Below are positions 10,771-21,478 of a stretch of DNA of 64,000 nt, one piece after another. Source of the DNA: Gracilaria domingensis. Its lineage: Eukaryota > Rhodophyta > Florideophyceae > Gracilariales > Gracilariaceae. The position numbers and the translations under genes were made by a program. Below the pieces are notes generated by a model, which ran no database searches, had not been told where the DNA came from, and saw only the letters and a list, made by a program, of their open reading frames with translations. The stretch lies in NCBI GenBank assembly GCA_022539475.1, contig VCMS01000133.1, positions 110,054-174,053 on the forward strand, read 5' to 3'. The stretch's first letter is position 1. Each line of letters starts with the position of its first letter.

Positions 10771-12729
10771 GAGTAAATGCGTTGTCGAGGGGGCTCTCAA
10801 AGTATTCGAGCGTTATAAAGGTAGCTCAATGGTGTGGAGCAAACCCGATTTTAGGGGTATTGGACGAAGAAGCTTTCCATATACGATCGATGCGCCCGTG
10901 CATGTGGCACTTGACGTTGTGAGGTGCATCCCCTATGGGAGTCATCCTCTATAGCAGTCGTCAACCGTTGGTTAATTTAATCTTAATTAGCACCCGTGGT
11001 GGAGCGTGCATGGACCAAGGCCCCTGGCTGGGCGTGGACACGTGGAGGTGGATGGCTAGTGCACAAGTGGGGTAGTTTGGGGAATATTTTTGTTTTTCTT
11101 TATTTTAGCACCCTGACAGTGAGATTGCGTACGTGTAAAACCCATACGGATGCGCACTACTGTAATCAGCCATCCGTTCCTGCATCTGGGGTACTTAAGA
11201 TGTGCAGGGGCCGCTGAACATTACCTGATGGTAAAGCAATCAAGCCTCTCCTTCGAGAACTGCCGCTTGGATCAGAGGGCACTTGAGACTCATCTTGGGT
11301 GTGGGCTCTAGACGTAACTGTTCTTGCCGGTGTACTACTCCACCCGGAGGGTCCCTTCAAGAGATATAAGTACGCGTAATTCCCGTGGGACGCCTAAAGA
11401 ATCTGCGTATACCTTGTGGTATTGACATCTACTATGCCTACTAATTCCCGATTGCAGGACCGATCTCCGCCCCAGTATTGGGCTCTTTCTTTGTTCGTTC
11501 TTTTTCGTTGTATTCGAAGTCGGACCTGTTGCATGCGTGTGCACGGCCCGCGTCTCCTCTTTGAAGAATCTCTCTTTCCCTTGTTTCTCGGGATACGTCT
11601 CCTGCCGGAGTGTCTTGCTCACCCTTTTTCGGGTATTTATCGCTTCTACACGCTTCTGGGCTGGTGATATGGAACGTTTTGCATTCAGCTCTGTAGGTTT
11701 TCTCAGTAAATTGTAGTGCAAAACCACTCCACGGGCGGAGACAAAACCCACCGGCGTGCGCGGTAACCGCTCAAGGTGTTAAGCCTTGCTCGCTATGTTG
11801 GGCGGCTGAGAGGGAGAGCCTTTCGATGAGGTCGACACGTGCCGGACGTAACTCCGGGCGATCTCGTCCTATGTTACAGACAGAAGTGAAGTCGGGGAAC
11901 CCACCTATGTGGCGCGCTCAAGTGGGGAGGGCACACCACGGGAGTGGAAAGATCCGTGTTAGCGGTGGGAAAGAGAGAGAAAAAATGGAGGGATCGGGCC
12001 GTGTGTATGGAGCACGAGCCCTGGGAGTAGGAGTGGTTGGCAAAAAAAGAGCTGAATAATCCTCTACACACACGGCGGGAAATACGACAGCTGTCGGTAA
12101 ACAATATAGAAGTAAGAACGCAGAATGAAACAGTAGGGACAAAAAATAGCACCGTAATGTATGGACAATGGTTCCTTGACAGGCAAGTGGGGATAATGAC
12201 CCCGAAATTGTGGCGATACTCTCCTCAATAGAGTTGGATCGGTCACCTGCGGAGCTAGTTAGAGCCAAGATTTTCCTTGTTAGGGTTTTCTTAGTGGGCG
12301 TGACGGTGGTCGTCGTCATCTAGTTACTGACACTAACCTACCCCTACATTACTAGTCATTGCTGGCACCGTGGCCAGTATCGGTGACGTGTGCCTCACTG
12401 TATCCTCTGGACTTACGAGGCGTTCGCTCAGGGCCGCTGCACTATACCTGTCCGGAAACTATACCCGTCTTTGGTGAATCCCCAGATTTGGTGGATCCTC
12501 TCTATCAATACTAATGACCGGAAGTTGTTACCGTCACATCGGATTTAACAGTTATTAGTCGCCATTTGCGCCTTTTCCCGCAAAACAAAGTCTTTTTCTT
12601 CTTAAATAACTGGTCTTACATTCAGATCTCGGTTGTCCACAGAAACTCGTCCCTCGAGTTACCATCTCCTAGAGAGCAGAACTTCAGGCATCCTGTGCGT
12701 GTTTCACCCTTTTTGAAGTTGCTCTACAA
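10771..12729. other. Non-coding region, possibly with a diverged LTR
   Basis: No convincing gene. On the minus strand 11735-11180 shows a layout faintly like the LTR at 53035: a GTTTTGC.CTACA end near 11711-11724, a CCTCCGGGTGGAGTAGT segment resembling CTCCGGAGGGAGTTG, and similar spacing. This could be an old, diverged LTR between two related low-complexity blocks, but the similarity is too weak to call. Confidence 0.25.
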
Positions 12730-13240
12730 CTGAAGTCCAGGAGCGGTTTTGAAGAGCGGTAAAAGGCAAGAGTAAGCCAGCGCAAAAAGAGAGCGGAAGA
12801 ACGCGGGAACGGTGTTGCGCAGTGGTGGAGCGCCACGGCACGCCAATGAAGCGGCCACACGAAGGAAAGTAAGATCAGCTGGTACGTGAGAGGCGCAATA
12901 AATTGACAGAGCAGCGGAACGGCGGTGAGAGTACAAGGAGCGTTGAAGTGCTGTAGTGCTACGTGAAAGCTGCAAAGCGGTGAAACATTGGATCTTAAAG
13001 TTAATGAAAGCGGGGAAAGATAAGGCGGACGAGGGGAGCGCTGAACGTGGAGCGCAGTGGATCGTCCTTAGAGTAGAGCGAAAAAGCGTCGTTGATTTTA
13101 CGTTGCTCTGCTGCTCCACTAAAACGCACCGTGCCTCTTCCAAGGTTTGTTGAGACTCCACGGCGTGGAATGGCAGCCTATTGTATCAGAATAGAGTGGC
13201 GGTGCGGTGTCGCGGACGAGATTAATAGAAAGAAGCGGTG
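12730..13240. repeat. Degenerate GAGCGG-type low-complexity block 2
   Basis: The same style of irregular short words (GAGCGG, GCGGTGA, AAAGCGG) as 9950-10770. The two blocks may once have been continuous, with 10771-12729 inserted. No gene seen. Confidence 0.4.
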
Positions 13241-14079
13241 ACTTAAAAGTCGTCGTTTTGGATCAATATCAAACCGATGTAAAACCTTTTATGAAAGGAA
13301 GTTGACTTCATATTTTTCGGATTGATCTAAAATGAAAGAGGGCTGCTAAACAGGGTTGATGCCGTTTAAATCTTGAATGTTACAATCTTTACTTGGTGTG
13401 ATTTGTTGGGAAAGTACAAAATAAAAATGAAGAGAACGCGGCGTATGTAAGAGCAGGCAGCTATTTATAAGGAAGCAGTATCTGTGCATCCTGTAGAGCT
13501 GAAAATTGATGAAGGAAAAGAAAGATATCTGTCCTAATAGAACTACAAAGAAGCAAAACGACGGCGTCACAATACTGAAGCCAAAGAGTGCGTGTGGTAG
13601 AAGCCAGTAGAGAAAAAGCAAAGGGAAGAAATAGTGTTATACACTATTAAGAACACATCTGGCCAGATTACGACGAGCGTAAAGTGCTATGGCAGGAGTG
13701 AGGAGTCTTCTCCGAAGAAGTAGGCGAAGAAGAAGATCTCGACAGACAATATGGTGCGCGAAGAACTCAAAAGTCTGAGCGCGCCGAGCGAATGCAAAGT
13801 ACAAGCACAATATGTGCAGAATTTGTTAATCCTTGAGAATACAGTAACAATAAAAGCCCCGATCTGGCTATTGCACTGAAAGAGTGCGATAACCATGGAC
13901 CATTCTGGCATATGCATTCTGATAATCAGCAGTGCTGATTCAGCACTGGTCGAGTGCGATAACCAAGGACCGGTAGGTTATCAGAACCCACAGACCAGTG
14001 CGATAAAACAAAACAGTGGAGTGCCACTCACTTTTTGAACGAAATCATGTTGATGAGATCGGCCACGTTGCCACCTCAA
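13241..14079. other. AT-richer intergenic DNA with a small repeated word
   Basis: No gene recognised. GTGCGATAACCATGGACC near 13885, GTGCGATAACCAAGGACC near 13953 and GTGCGATAA near 13998 are three related copies of one short word close to the 3' end of the gene at 14080. Their meaning is unknown. Confidence 0.4.
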
Positions 14080-15510
14080 TTACGTTGAATTGACTCTCGG
14101 CAACACACGCAGACGCAACGATGTGCCTTCGCCCTGCAGCCACACGCCCACGTCCTTCTGCTCGTCGCACCCAACGCACAACCTCGTCAAGTCGTCCACA
14201 ACTCGCCCCCTCACCCACTGCTTCGACAGCTCCGCCCTTGTCCGCCCCCCTCCAGCGCCTTCCCTCTTTTTCTGCATCGCTGCAATCCTCCAGCGAACAA
14301 GTCCGTCCCACGCCGCCAGCGCCAGCGCCGAGCCCACCAGAAGGCCCACGGGTACCAATCCTAGGGCGCTGATTGTGCTCACCTGTCGCGCTTGTCCCTG
14401 CACAGTTTTGCGTACCGCTCTAGACTCTTCCAGTCCAACCACTCCTTCCTCGTTGGCCACCAAAATCGCCACCATCGCCACTTGCTCCAGCGCCGATTTC
14501 TTGATCAGATACTCTACCTCCCTCATGGCCGCCGGGTTGAACAGCCTTCGTTCGACCACGTATGCCAAAAGACGCACTCTTCTGCTCTGTTCATGAAGCC
14601 CTGCGATGGCTTCCCCGGAAAGCAGCAGTTGAATACACAAAAGTTGGTTTAACGTGTGCGCGGTCCCAATCGCGATTCCTGAACCATCCGATAACGCACA
14701 CAACTGTCTTGGAAGTCTTGGATTATCCCCAAGTTGTATACAAACACTTTGTTGTGCGCTGAACACTTGCCGCGTCGTGCCCTCAAAAGAAAATTCCGAG
14801 TGCAACGAAAAGTTCTCGTTGCGTTGTTGTTGTTTCCACCCTGATTTAGGCGTACCATCGTGACACCGAGACTCAATTCCCTCGATTCCGTTCTTGGCAA
14901 TTACATTGGGGGTCCTGAACGAAGCGCTTTGTACCCTCTTGTTCACGTCACACGCCACCAGCGAGTCTTCCACGCGCATATACGGAGTTCGAATAGTAAA
15001 ATTGTCCACTAGAGAATATTCAGCAATCACTCTGGAAATGTTCTCATGAACCGCTGGCACACGCTTCATGATCCGTGTGCCATCCACGCACCTTCTGGAC
15101 AAGGGTTCAAGAAAACGAGTTGGTTCATCATTGATACTTTTGTTCGCAGCCGCCCGATATCGCTCGTTGTGCCTCGGTCCGATCCACACGTCTGTCGCTT
15201 GAGACTGGTCCATCTGCACAGACGAGAACGAGAACTCCAACCACAGCTCGGTGAGCAGGACAAACATCGCGCCCAACACCAGCCAGATTCGGTTCTTTCG
15301 TGATCCAACGTACTTTGAGTGCAGAGCAAATATACCTAGACGTGATTCAAATACTTCATGCTGTCTTCCTCTTCGAACGCTGAGTATAGCCCTTGAAGTT
15401 ATAAGCGATTCAAGAATCGTCTCCAGTACTGGTGTGGCCACCAACGCTATGGCGATGAATTTGAGCACATTCAAAACAGATGGCTCCACGGGGAGTACAA
15501 ATTCCCTCAT
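14080..15510 (-). CDS. Unknown multi-pass membrane protein, paralogue A
   Basis: 476 codons from ATG 15510, chosen because it aligns with the N-terminus of the paralogue at 17365; an in-frame extension reaches 15555. The shared architecture is a short N-terminus with the motif PSVxNVLKF and a first hydrophobic segment (about residues 12-34), a second segment ending LEFSFS (about 78-100), a long Cys-containing region that is probably extracytoplasmic, an ANEEGV.G.EE motif, a third hydrophobic segment near residue 385-410, and a basic cytoplasmic tail. It matches no family I can name. The two genes are head-to-head, 1.85 kb apart. A minus-strand TATAAAAAG lies near 15835-15827. Lineage-specific family; function not inferred. 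Confidence 0.72.
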   Translation of the reverse strand: MREFVLPVEPSVLNVLKFIAIALVATPVLETILESLITSRAILSVRRGRQHEVFESRLGIFALHSKYVGSRKNRIWLVLGAMFVLLTELWLEFSFSSVQMDQSQATDVWIGPRHNERYRAAANKSINDEPTRFLEPLSRRCVDGTRIMKRVPAVHENISRVIAEYSLVDNFTIRTPYMRVEDSLVACDVNKRVQSASFRTPNVIAKNGIEGIESRCHDGTPKSGWKQQQRNENFSLHSEFSFEGTTRQVFSAQQSVCIQLGDNPRLPRQLCALSDGSGIAIGTAHTLNQLLCIQLLLSGEAIAGLHEQSRRVRLLAYVVERRLFNPAAMREVEYLIKKSALEQVAMVAILVANEEGVVGLEESRAVRKTVQGQARQVSTISALGLVPVGLLVGSALALAAWDGLVRWRIAAMQKKREGAGGGRTRAELSKQWVRGRVVDDLTRLCVGCDEQKDVGVWLQGEGTSLRLRVLPRVNST

Positions 15511-15916
15511 ACTGGGCATGTGTGTAACTTGGAAGTTACAACAACAAATCTGCAAACTGAGATAGGCTCTATGACTGCTAGTACAGCGCTATCTACCTTA
15601 AGTACAGAATGCTCGACGCTGTCCATGAATGCGGGGCTACTCCTATTCGTGACAGATGTAGAAAAGCCCTAATTAAATATTGGTGCTCATTGCTGCAGGC
15701 TGCTTGTGGGCGAGTCGCCGGTATCATTCATTGCGTTGCATAAAATATGCTGGACAGAAGCTTCAGAAACAATACTGTAGTTTAAACCGCATTTTTGAGT
15801 CTGAGCTTCAAAGTCTGATTGGTTTTCTTTTTATAAACGCTGTGTGTTGGATGCAAATTATATGAAGGGCAGTCGATTGCAGAAGTCGTTCACGCTAGCG
15901 CTACAAGGATGAGACC

Positions 15917-15955
15917 GAGCTCAGGGAGTGGCCCTCTGGGCCACACCCTGAGCTC
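15917..15955. repeat. Inverted repeat, 18-base arms
   Basis: GAGCTCAGGGAGTGGCCC, loop TCT, then the complementary arm with one mismatch. Isolated between genes and not followed by a T-run. Confidence 0.85.
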
Positions 15956-16742
15956 CGTAATACCGATGCCAACCGTACGGCGCCAGGTTCACCTGTGGCT
16001 AGAATTATTACACCTATTCGTGTACAGAGGTACATGTACACTACATTTAATATAGTGAATACACCATGGAAGTTGCACGATAGCGCGACATCTCAGGACC
16101 ACAGGCAAAGCTTGCTCTAATCCAATTCCAACTCCGTTTCGCACTTGTTGCATGCTGCACTACATTCTAGTATTTGCAAGGAACACTTTCCCTCCAGATT
16201 CTAGTCCGATAAGGAGTGCGTCGCCTGATCTGAAGAAAAGCATAATCGATTGAAAGCTAGTGGCCAGAACAGTGCCGTGGGCGATTGATTTTGCGAAAAG
16301 TAAGAAGTATCTCTCTGGTGAGACCATTTAGCTGCCTGTGTTGTTGCTTGAGGAGAACGCGGGAGAAAACGAACTGCACTGGAACGGTTCTGTCATGCAA
16401 CGTCATCATACAGAGTTGCAATTGCGCGGTAGCAAAGATTGGATACGTAACAGCCATATATTCATCAACTTTTGCAAAAGGCGCAGACAAATGGAGGAAA
16501 CGCAATTGAAGAGAAGTTGTTAGCAGACGTGATGTTGATGAAACGTTTAGGCGAGCATGAAATCGAATGCTTTTTGTGAGTTGTTACAAATCATGTGACC
16601 TGTTACTGCACGAGGTATTCAATACGACGCGCTTACTGCACTGCTGGACAGGTACAGTCAATCAGCAGTGCCTGGGCACTGCAGGTGCACATCAAATGCG
16701 ATTTTGGTGAATTGGTTATCGCCCTCATTTCTTGCGGTCACC

Positions 16743-16775
16743 AACCAAAATCGGTCCTTGGGACCGATTTTGGTT
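16743..16775. repeat. Inverted repeat, perfect 15-base arms
   Basis: AACCAAAATCGGTCC, loop TTG, then the exact reverse complement. It lies in the shared upstream region of the divergent membrane protein genes. Confidence 0.9.
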
Positions 16776-17364
16776 CTCGCCCTCTCCTTCCCCATGTGAT
16801 AAACGAAGACCGATTGGTTATAAAGCACTGCTTAAGCGCAAGAATGCCATATACGCAGAATGGAGAGCATGGTTTTTTTTTTAACTACACGTAGTTACGA
16901 GCCGTAGAAGAAAGGATGGTTACTGACAGCCATCAATTCTACCTCATTCACGATACAAAGCAATTTGCGTTTGTGCCAGTGCCCGCATTGCTATCTGTTC
17001 GAAGCACGACCAATGAAAGTTGCTCAACGGCTTTCCGCGCTTACTATCTTGCTTGGTGCACGAGTCCCTCGTGATAAGTTTTCTCAAAGTTGTCACCATA
17101 CTCCCTCTTTCGATCCTCTATTCGCCCCAAGAATTGCATTCCCACATGCACTGTATGCCTGCCGTTTGTCAGCATGGCAAGTAGACCATTTGTCTCCCGG
17201 CCGTGCACGCCACAAATACGAAGGTAGCTTCGGTTCGCTCTCACGTTTCGAGACACCCATTCAGCATTCTTCTCAAGATCTGCTTCGCCGGAGCGACGGA
17301 TACCATTCAATTTCATTGTCAGTCCAGAGGCTGCAAGAAATCCGCGCAGCTCTGTTTCTCCAAA

Positions 17365-18867
17365 ATGGACGACATCATTCTTAACATAGACCCATCTGTT
17401 TGGAATGTTCTCAAATTTGTCATTCTCACCATCATAACAACCCCACTTCTTGAACTAGTGTTCCAACATCTCATCGACACGAAGGCTACATATGATGTGC
17501 TGCGCGGAAAGAAGCTGTTGCTTTCTGACTCCCAATTGGGTCTCTTCTCCCTGCACGCTACGCATTGGGGAGCTACCAAGAAGAAGTATTTGTTGCTTTT
17601 TATAGGTTTGCCGGTTTATGCAGCAGAACTCCTGTTTGAATTTTCGTTCTCCGTTGACATCATCGACGTTGCAGTTCAACAACGAGTTTGGCTGCCGCCA
17701 ACACACGACATACACTATACTACTTCTGAGAATCTCAAATTTGGCAGATCCGACTTAGAGCCCACTCAGTTCCCTTTGGAAGCCACCGAATCCTGCATCC
17801 AGGGACCATCTGAGATGCTGAGAATTGGCAGTGTCGATCAGAATATTGGTGGATATCTATCCGGATTTGAGTATCGCATGGAGGGCGAATATACGATTCG
17901 CAAACCGTATCTTGCTATGGACAACAGCTCGATCCTGTGCAGTGCGTCCAAGACTGTAGGAAACGTGAAGTTTGTTGTTCCGCAAGTATTTTTAGTCAAT
18001 AGTTCCACAAAGGCTGAAGGTGTCTATGCGCAGGTGAACACCAGTGGCTCTGAAAGCTTGGGAACAGTGTTCAAGAAGAGTCCATTTGATTATGCTGGCA
18101 GGTTAGATACCGGCTTTGCTTCTGGTGCCGTCCGGGAAAATGAACAAGTAGTTTGCATGAGAACTGGACGTGACTTCTACTGTGCATGGTATATGGAGAA
18201 CACGTTCGTACTAGCGAACTCGTCGATTTTCTGGTCTAAAACACCCGGTGAAAACTTCACTCTTTCAGTGGTTCTAACGGCAACGGGATCTCTGATCGAC
18301 GGATTGAGGAGTCGTGGGCGGCGTATGCGACTCGTTGCGACTCTGATTGGAAGTGAGCTTTTAACGACTCGTCTTGGAGGCCAGAGCTTATCGCAGCGTT
18401 TGATTACCAAGGAAAAGCTTGAGAGAGTTGCCTTTCTGACGTTGCTTGCAGCAAACGAAGAAGGGGTTGGTGGAATTCGAGAGCAAGTTGGACCTCGCTT
18501 CCTTTTGAGTGAAGAAAAGCAGTCGGCGTCTATGAAGAGAATTGCTTTCGTGCCGATCGCATTTTTTCTAGGTGTGATGGTTCTATTGCTTGTTTCAGAC
18601 GGAATACTATCTTTGCTAATATGGTCAGCTGTTTTTCGTAAGGGCGCAAAAGAGTCGGGCTCCAGAAGGACTCTTCGGGTGGAAACTTCAATTCAGTGGC
18701 TTCGAGAGAGAGTTTGTGCGGATTTGGTTCATGATGGAATATTCGAAGACATAACCAGCAAGGACATTTCTCTGAAGGCGATCCCAGACGGCTTTCAAAT
18801 GCTGCCTTTTGGTAGCGTGGTACCAAAGGTATCCTTAAGGATACCCAGAGGGTGGCCCGAGTTTTGA
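17365..18867 (+). CDS. Unknown multi-pass membrane protein, paralogue B
   Basis: 500 codons from ATG 17365 (MDDIILNIDPSVWNVLKF), the Met that aligns with paralogue A; the open frame extends to 17203 but that part lacks similarity. Hydrophobic segments lie at about residues 12-36 (VWNVLKFVILTIITTPLLEL), 74-97 (ending LLFEFSFSV) and 393-420 (IAFVPIAFFLGVMVLLLV). Between segments two and three is a roughly 290-residue region with several Cys and potential N-glycosylation sites (NSS, NTS, NFT), consistent with an extracytoplasmic domain. ANEEGVGGI matches paralogue A. The gene ends in a loopless palindrome (GGTATCCTTAAGGATACC, about 18827-18844). Family and function unknown. Confidence 0.75.
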   Translation: MDDIILNIDPSVWNVLKFVILTIITTPLLELVFQHLIDTKATYDVLRGKKLLLSDSQLGLFSLHATHWGATKKKYLLLFIGLPVYAAELLFEFSFSVDIIDVAVQQRVWLPPTHDIHYTTSENLKFGRSDLEPTQFPLEATESCIQGPSEMLRIGSVDQNIGGYLSGFEYRMEGEYTIRKPYLAMDNSSILCSASKTVGNVKFVVPQVFLVNSSTKAEGVYAQVNTSGSESLGTVFKKSPFDYAGRLDTGFASGAVRENEQVVCMRTGRDFYCAWYMENTFVLANSSIFWSKTPGENFTLSVVLTATGSLIDGLRSRGRRMRLVATLIGSELLTTRLGGQSLSQRLITKEKLERVAFLTLLAANEEGVGGIREQVGPRFLLSEEKQSASMKRIAFVPIAFFLGVMVLLLVSDGILSLLIWSAVFRKGAKESGSRRTLRVETSIQWLRERVCADLVHDGIFEDITSKDISLKAIPDGFQMLPFGSVVPKVSLRIPRGWPEF

Positions 18868-19200
18868 AAAGTGAGTAAAAAAATCAAAGGGAATGTACAA
18901 CGGTAGAAGTGAACTATGTGTTGTTGTCTGAAACGTGGTGCATACTTGTCCAGCTCACACGGTGGACACGTGAGCAATTTGTGGCAGTTGAGGAGGTTTG
19001 AAATAATATTATTAAAATCGGTAAATGAAATATGGTAATTCGGGTCACGGCGGCTCAAAGATGGCATACGAAGGTAGATATCTCGTGTTTCTTTTCATTG
19101 TTTTGCACTCGCCGTTCGGCGAGTCAAGCTTCAGCCAAAGCCGCTCACGGACGTTAGTTAACTTTTGTATCGGCTGAAGCGCCGCGGCTTTTGTGTAACG

Positions 19201-20118
19201 ATGAGCGAGACGACGGCGCGAACGAAACTGGAGGAGCTGCACCCCATCATCTACGCGTTCGCCGACGTGGACTACACGCCAATATCTGCTTCGGAGGTTC
19301 TACGACTGGATGAACCGTCATCAGTGTCTCACATCTATGCGCTCATGCATGCGGTGATGGGCACATCGGAGAGGAGCGAGCGCACCCATCAGCTGGCAAC
19401 GGCGGCAATCCAGCACAACGGAGGCAATCCAAGCGCGTGGCTGCTACGACGACAGTCAGCTGAGGCGCTTGCTCGGCGCGATAAATCGGTGTGGGAAAAG
19501 GAAATGGCATTTTGTTCGTCCATCATCATGGATCACGCGAAGAACTACCAAGCATGGGAACATCGGCGCTTTTGCGCCAAGCTGCACGGCTTGCAACACG
19601 AGCGAGAGTTTACGGACATTGTGCTCGCAGAGGACGAGAAAAACTACCACGCGTGGGCGCATCGCGCGTGGTTGGTGAAACAGGGGCTGAAGGAGGGGGA
19701 GCTGCACTCGACCGAGTGGTACATCAGCCGCGATCTACGCAACTCGGCGTGGAACCACCGCTGGATGGTGCTCACAAGCACCGGCGCGCTGCAGGAGCGG
19801 GGCGAGGAGGAGATGCGCTTCGCGCTGGACGTGATGCGCAAGGCGAACAAGAACGAGGCTGTGTGGAACTACATTCGCGCGCTGTGCGAGCGCGGCATCG
19901 GATCGGAGCTGGCGCTGCAGGCGGCGCGCGAGATTGTGGCGAGCGACCAGACGTGCTTCGCGGCGCGGAGGATGCTGGTTTTCGGGCCGCTCAAGCAGGG
20001 CGAGGAGGAGGTGAGGAGGCACTGCGCGTTTCTAGCGGACTACGACTGGCTTCGCTGCGGCTACTGGAAGAGCATTGGCGGGCTGGACGCGGAGGAGGAC
20101 GAGCAGACGGGGCAGTGA
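19201..20118 (+). CDS. FNTA: Protein farnesyl/geranylgeranyl transferase alpha subunit
   Basis: 305 codons from ATG 19201; in-frame codons upstream start only at a TTG. It carries the prenyltransferase alpha-subunit repeats: NYQAWEHRR (about residue 116), NYHAWAHRAW (148), LRNSAWNHRWMV (179) and NEAVWNYIRAL (219). The LRNSAWNHR block is the FNTA-type signature. The family's alpha subunit pairs with a beta subunit to attach farnesyl or geranylgeranyl groups to C-terminal CaaX cysteines of small GTPases and other proteins in the cytosol. The length is close to yeast Ram2 and shorter than animal FNTA, which has an N-terminal extension. GC content rises through the gene. It appears complete and intronless. 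A Rab geranylgeranyl transferase alpha is less likely at this length and motif set. Confidence 0.9.
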   Translation: MSETTARTKLEELHPIIYAFADVDYTPISASEVLRLDEPSSVSHIYALMHAVMGTSERSERTHQLATAAIQHNGGNPSAWLLRRQSAEALARRDKSVWEKEMAFCSSIIMDHAKNYQAWEHRRFCAKLHGLQHEREFTDIVLAEDEKNYHAWAHRAWLVKQGLKEGELHSTEWYISRDLRNSAWNHRWMVLTSTGALQERGEEEMRFALDVMRKANKNEAVWNYIRALCERGIGSELALQAAREIVASDQTCFAARRMLVFGPLKQGEEEVRRHCAFLADYDWLRCGYWKSIGGLDAEEDEQTGQ

Positions 20119-20256
20119 GCTACAAGCTGTTTTGAGCAACAAGCGCACACTACCCCTGGTACTAAAGAGCGCAGCGGCTCGGCGGCAGCGCCATCATATT
20201 TATAGCGCGCGAGCCGTGCGGAGAGTGGTACACGTCGCACAGCTGTGCGGGGCGCG

Positions 20257-20264
20257 TATATAAA
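20257..20264 (+). promoter_or_regulatory. TATA box of the Sds3-like gene
   Basis: TATATAAA in very GC-rich DNA, 135 bases after the stop of the preceding gene and 142 before ATG 20399. A start about 30 bases downstream (near 20290) would exclude or nearly exclude the ATG at 20291, supporting 20399 as the initiator. Confidence 0.65.
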
Positions 20265-20398
20265 GCGGCGCGGCCGCGGCGGCACGCGTCATGCGTCACA
20301 GCGGCCCATCGCCGCCGTTGCGCAGTTACCCGCGCCAACGCCGTCGTGACGCGCGCGCGCGCCGCTTTTCAATTCCGTCTCGGCGCGGCGTAGCGGCG

Positions 20399-20654
20399 AT
20401 GGCGCACAGCCCGCTGGCGCGCGACCGCGACGCGCGCACGCCGCACGCGCTCGTCGTCGAGAGCACCACCGCGTCCGAGCGCGCCCGCTTCAAGCACGAC
20501 GCGCCGCCGCCGCCCGCCATGGGCAAGCGCGCCGCCGCCGACGCGCGCCGCCGCGCCAGGCTCGACGCCGCCGACGTCAACAAGGGGCTGCCCGCTGCGC
20601 CCGCGCGCGCCGCCGCGCCGAACGGCGTCGCCCACGCCGCGCGCGGCGCGCCGC

Positions 20655-20714
<60 letters not shown>

Positions 20715-21337
20715 GCGCGCTGCCGCGCGCGCGCGCCGACAGCGGCGGCGCAAGGGTCGTCGCGTCGCCGAAGAAGGCCGTGGACCGAAAGCGCGGCCGC
20801 GAGGACGACGCGCACTGCGACAGCACGCTGGCCGCCAGCTCGCTCTCGCTCAACGAGCTGGACGACTACCGCAACGAGTGCATCAAGCTGGAGAAGCTGC
20901 GGCACGCGCGCGTGTACGAGGCCGACAAGCGCCGCCTGTATCACGAGAACGTGATTCTGACCATGTACGAAATGGAAGTGGACGCCATCTTGGAAGATTT
21001 CGAACAGGCCAAGCGCGCCGCTATGCTCAAGATGCTGTCGGACAACGCGGACAAAATGCGGCAGGTGGAGGAACTGCGAAGTGGAATCTGCAAGGACGAC
21101 GTGGTGGGCGGCTGGCAACGGAAGCACGAGATGGCTCTGAGGGGGCGCGGCGCCATTGACGACGAGGTGGACGACGGGCGACCGGCGCGCCGGAAGCGAA
21201 CCCGGTCCAACAGCGTCAAGGTCAACGTGGAGCTGGACGACCACCAAGTGAGCGATGATCTGGCCGAGATGAGGGGTGAGAAGCGACAGCGCGAGGAAGG
21301 CAACGAGCGCGAGCGACGTTCAAAGAAGCGAAAGTGA
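20399..21337 (+). CDS. Sds3/BRMS1-like nuclear protein with polyproline tract
   Basis: 312 codons from ATG 20399 (chosen from the TATA position; an in-frame ATG lies at 20291). The N-terminal third is Arg/Ala-rich. A (CCG)n run at about 20662-20712 encodes some 18 prolines (residues 88-105). The region of about residues 156-230 is strongly helical: YRNECIKLEKLRHARVYEA, HENVILTMYEMEVDAILEDF and EQAKRAAMLKML. It resembles the coiled Sds3-like segment of Sds3, BRMS1 and Dep1 in Sin3-type histone deacetylase complexes. The C-terminus is basic with nuclear localisation-like stretches (ARRKRTRS, ERRSKKRK). The assignment rests on the pattern of this helix and is moderate; another nuclear coiled-coil protein is possible. 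Confidence 0.6.
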
Positions 21338-21478
21338 CGCTGATGCGCGTCGCCATTTACATTTTCGCCTATCGTTTGTTTCACGCACGCCGTATAAAAA
21401 AGTTGTGTACAGATTGCTCACGTCAAAAGCGCGCACCACTGCGCGCGTTATGTCCGGAAGCTCGCACAAGCGACAGCA

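Larger units (their letters stand above)
15511..17364. other. Divergent intergenic region with two strong hairpins
   Basis: 1.85 kb between the two head-to-head paralogues. It holds an 18-base hairpin with one mismatch (15917-15955, loop TCT), a perfect 15-base hairpin (16743-16775, loop TTG) and a run of T at about 16871-16881. It presumably contains both promoters. No independent gene seen. Confidence 0.55.

Noticed and set aside
10996-11217. 73-codon frame near the possible diverged LTR
   Set aside because: No domain, and it lies in repeat-like sequence.
14090-14596. 168-codon plus-strand frame inside membrane protein paralogue A
   Set aside because: Antisense shadow; the minus strand is conserved with paralogue B.
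20326-21247. Long minus-strand frames opposite the Sds3-like gene
   Set aside because: Arg/Gly/Val-rich antisense shadows of a GC-rich gene with no domain; the plus-strand frame has a TATA box and a helical domain.
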